A stretch of 64,000 nt of DNA from Coriaria nepalensis (taxonomy: Eukaryota; Streptophyta; Magnoliopsida; Cucurbitales; Coriariaceae). Every line of letters starts with the position of its first letter. The stretch's first letter is position 1. A program made the position numbers and the translations under genes. This document shows, one piece after another, positions 61,501 to 64,000 of this stretch. The DNA lies in contig CP114484.1 of NCBI GenBank assembly GCA_027186245.1, forward strand, positions 7,162,001 to 7,226,000, written 5' to 3'. The notes beneath the pieces were generated by a model, which was not told where the DNA came from, ran no database searches, and was given only the letters and a program-made list of their open reading frames with translations.

Positions 61501-62665
61501 ACTGCAGAAATGGTTTCTTCGAGAAATGCCAACACATCGTCAACAAGTTCAAGAGGTATGTAAGTTCATCAATCATTTCTGATCCCTTGAGCTGTATGCT
61601 CTTTTTGCAACAATATATGTTCCCTACTTGTAAGTTACCCTGCACAATGTGCCCATATAATTAAAACACTGCACAATAAAATAAGCTATTCTGCCAATAA
61701 CAAATGATTTCATCTCCATATATGATAGTGGATGATTGCCCCTAAGCCACCGATGGACCTAGGCCTTCTCCCAACAGTAACCCAAATACATGAAACCTTA
61801 TGATGCAAAGAAATTTCCTTCATCCAAGACCAGACTACTATCTCAACAGTCACCACTCCCAATAAGTCAATGTCACAAATTAGTATTCAACATCTAAATT
61901 AACTCGGCTACATTCAACAGCTAAGAACAAAGAATGTGACCAACACTTTCTAAGTAAATAGAACGCTTGTAAATTGATACAAACAATAACAAGTTTAGTG
62001 TTGATTAATAATACATTTGCTTCACCGTTTTAAGCAGCAGTTTCTGGCTATTAAGAACTATAATTTGACTAAAACAACACAAAATCTAGTTCACCTCAGA
62101 AATCTATCTCGGCTAATGGCTTTTTTGGGCATAAAAAGTGATGTTTCACCAATGATAGCATCCAAATAACTTCTATGAAAAGTTTTACTCATAAAATTTC
62201 CATTTTAACATGAACAGTAGTTCACCTAAATGACAATTTAATACGTGTACCCAAATGGACCCTAAATCACATTCTACATAAACCCTTAAAAGCAGAACCA
62301 AAAACACATAACAAAACAACCTTAGCTCGGTTAAATACAACAACAGCCATTAACTAGCATCATACCTGCCGCTTTAGAAGAAAACTGATCCCAAATGCCA
62401 AATCCCCTAAAGGCCACTTTCCAAGAGTCTCAGAGTAAGTAAACCTTAAAGTCTCTGATAAGGTCGAAATTGTCTCCAACCATGTTGCTGGAGCTTGAAT
62501 TAGTCTACGTGAGACTCGATCGACCCCTGAAGAAACATGACTACGGGTATTATTTGTAATATCTTCATCATCGCAAGGGGGCGGATTCCTCTGTATTTTA
62601 CGGTTTAATGAGTAGTATAACAGAGTAGCTGCACCAGCTGCAGTGGCTATAGTGGCAGTTGCCAT
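58575..62665 (-). CDS. Class 3 / diacylglycerol-lipase-like alpha/beta hydrolase
   Basis: Predicted to hydrolyse mono- or diacylglycerol ester bonds, perhaps at membranes. Seven coding exons with GT-AG junctions and consistent phase: 62665-62366, 61639-61442, 61266-60994, 60653-60551, 60428-60310, 59947-59771 and 59321-58575, giving 638 aa. The hydrophobic N-terminus (residues 2-20, Ala/Thr/Leu-rich) may be a membrane segment. The hydrolase core has FTIIVDHQTYCILLLIRGT, the nucleophile elbow GHSLGGG (Ser262), NGADLVP (Asp315) and a C-terminal MISDHFMPAY (His611), matching the Ser-Asp-His spacing of animal DAG lipases, with a long Ser/Asp/Glu-rich insert (about 410-560) before the His. Order and length (about 650 aa) match Arabidopsis At4g16070-type proteins annotated as lipase class 3 with a Lipase3_N domain. 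No frameshift or lost catalytic residue. Substrate is inference. Confidence 0.92.
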
Positions 62666-63150
62666 AAATCCCTGATTTACTGAACCAAGAAAAACACAGC
62701 GTTTTTTTAGTTTGTTTAACCTTCAATGAATTAAAGCACCACAATTTTGATTTCAATAGGAAATGGGTCAATAGGAAAATTAAATACATTAAAGAAAAAA
62801 AAATGATGTTCAACAAGATATATCTTTTCTCAGGGCTTGCCAGCAGAGAAGAGAAAAGCAAGAGAGAATATATATCTTTCCTCAGCAACCAAACAAGATA
62901 GCAAAAGGAAAGATATATTTCCCGATCATATAAAAGGAAAAAAAAAAAAAATTATTCAATTATCGATTCAGAGACAGAGAAAAATAAAATGATCAAACTC
63001 GAGGAAAGGCTGAAAAGTTCAACTTTCAAGCAATAGTTGAATCGGAAAAACCCTACAAATCGGAAATTTGAAGAGATTACGAAAACTAACCTGATTGTCA
63101 CCACCAAATTGGATCACTTTCTTTCTCTCGAAAAAGACGTATGAAAATTT
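62666..63150 (-). promoter_or_regulatory. Lipase-gene 5'UTR with a leader intron
   Basis: A donor at 63091|63090 (caatcag then gttag) and an acceptor at 62680|62679 (ggttcag then taaatc) would remove a 411-bp leader intron 14 nt upstream of the ATG. The first exon would start near 63150. This avoids upstream in-frame stops but is inferred from splice-site shape only. Confidence 0.5.
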
Positions 63151-63798
63151 TCGATAGGATTATTAATTGTAAATTTGTACTTCCGTAGGTTTTCTTTTTC
63201 TTTTCAGGTTTTTTATTTTTTTGGGTGTTCCCTTTCATTTATTTGGAACGAAACAAAAATGTTCAAAGGTGAGCGGAGACACGTGGCGGATTGAGGATAG
63301 ACAGTGTCAAGATCGAAACCGACTTTTTAGGCTTTTGCTAGATTGAGGATTTTCTCGGGCGAGCGTCGCTAAATTGATTTTCGAAATTCGAAACTCTAGC
63401 CTCCGAGGAAAGGATATAAAATTTAGATAAAGTAGTGAGTTAATAATTATTTATATTAATTATTTATATTAATTATTTATATTAATTATTTAATTAATAA
63501 ATTAGTAATTAGTTTATATAAAAGAAAATAATATATGATTTAAAATTAGATAAATTTTAAATAAAGTAAAATGAGTTGATCATTATTTAAATTATTTACT
63601 TAATTATTAATTAAGAGATGATAGTATAAATGATTGATAACATATTTTATTTTATCTAAAATTTATCTAAATTTAGTATATATATCAAACCTTTAATCTG
63701 AATGGTTAATAAGATATTTATTTTTTCTAAATTTAATTTTTCTATTATTTTACTTTTAATAAATAGTCATATTTTGTCGCTTAAATTCAGGTCATCAC
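63151..63798. other. Lipase promoter side and AT-rich repeat
   Basis: 63151-63420 probably carries the lipase promoter. 63440-63495 is a simple tandem repeat of ttatttatattaa (three to four copies). No gene seen. Confidence 0.4.
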
Positions 63799-64000
63799 TA
63801 GAGATGGCAATTCGGACCGGCCCAGCACGTATTAGACTCGAACCCATTTAGGTTGGGTCGGGCCTCAAAATTCTAGGCCCGGCCCGAGCCCGGTTAAAAA
63901 CGGATTTTTTTTTTTGATAAAAAATTATCTCGAATAAATAAGTTTTATGACGTAGTAAGTAAGTTTTATAATACAAAAATAGTATATTTATCCATTTATT
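63799..64000 (+). mobile_element. Start of a hAT-like repeat (runs off the window)
   Basis: tagagatggcaattcgg, then a G+C-rich ggcccagcacg / gggtcgggcc / ggcccggcccg block. The terminus resembles the TAGAGGTGRCAA end of the element at 48518-49080 and common plant hAT-type repeats. The other end is outside the window. Confidence 0.5.

Overview
This window is nuclear DNA from a flowering plant, almost certainly a eudicot. It is AT-rich, the genes are split by GT-AG introns, and most of the sequence is decayed Ty1/copia and Ty3/gypsy retrotransposons primed by plant initiator-tRNA-Met-type sites. I cannot name the species from the sequence.

Three real genes can be reconstructed exon by exon. 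(1) Minus strand, 12312-15456: a type-5 nucleoside diphosphate kinase of 183 aa, with a hydrophobic N-terminus, the catalytic NCVHGSD loop and a C-terminal HDEL signal carried on a 32-nt last exon. (2) Plus strand, 41500-46154: a two-AP2-domain transcription factor of the AINTEGUMENTA-LIKE group, closest to AIL1, with nine coding exons (one of 9 nt) and 556 aa. (3) Minus strand, 58575-62665: a class 3 / diacylglycerol-lipase-like alpha/beta hydrolase of 638 aa with seven coding exons and a 5'UTR intron. The three genes do not form a pathway or cluster. They are separate islands in repeats.

Layout: 1-727 is the end of a hAT transposon. 736-4992 is a copia element. 4993-10125 is an opposite-strand copia relic with long LTR sequence. 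10758-11603 is an inverted-repeat (foldback) element. 12312-15456 is the NDPK gene, with a plastid trnI-CAU fragment in its last intron. 16517-17480 is a second foldback element. 17674-25980 holds LTR-like blocks, two minus-strand copia relics and a LINE piece. 26000-29362 is repeat-rich non-coding DNA. 29363-37562 is a gypsy element with both LTRs. 37563-39996 is a related LTR, then a DUF1985-type transposon relic. 40000-40855 is a third foldback element. 41500-46154 is AIL1. 48518-49080 is a short hAT-type element with perfect target duplications. 50450-51385 is an 83-bp minisatellite beside a degenerate telomere-like array. 52118-57616 is a third copia element. 58575-63150 is the lipase gene. 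63799 to the end is the start of another hAT-like repeat.

I found no CRISPR array, complete tRNA, rRNA gene or gene cluster, and nothing I can defend as a wholly new system. The observations most worth checking are the plastid tRNA fragment, the organelle-like insert in the gypsy 3' LTR, the foldback family, the minisatellite/telomere-like block, and a 25-bp perfect inverted repeat downstream of the lipase gene.
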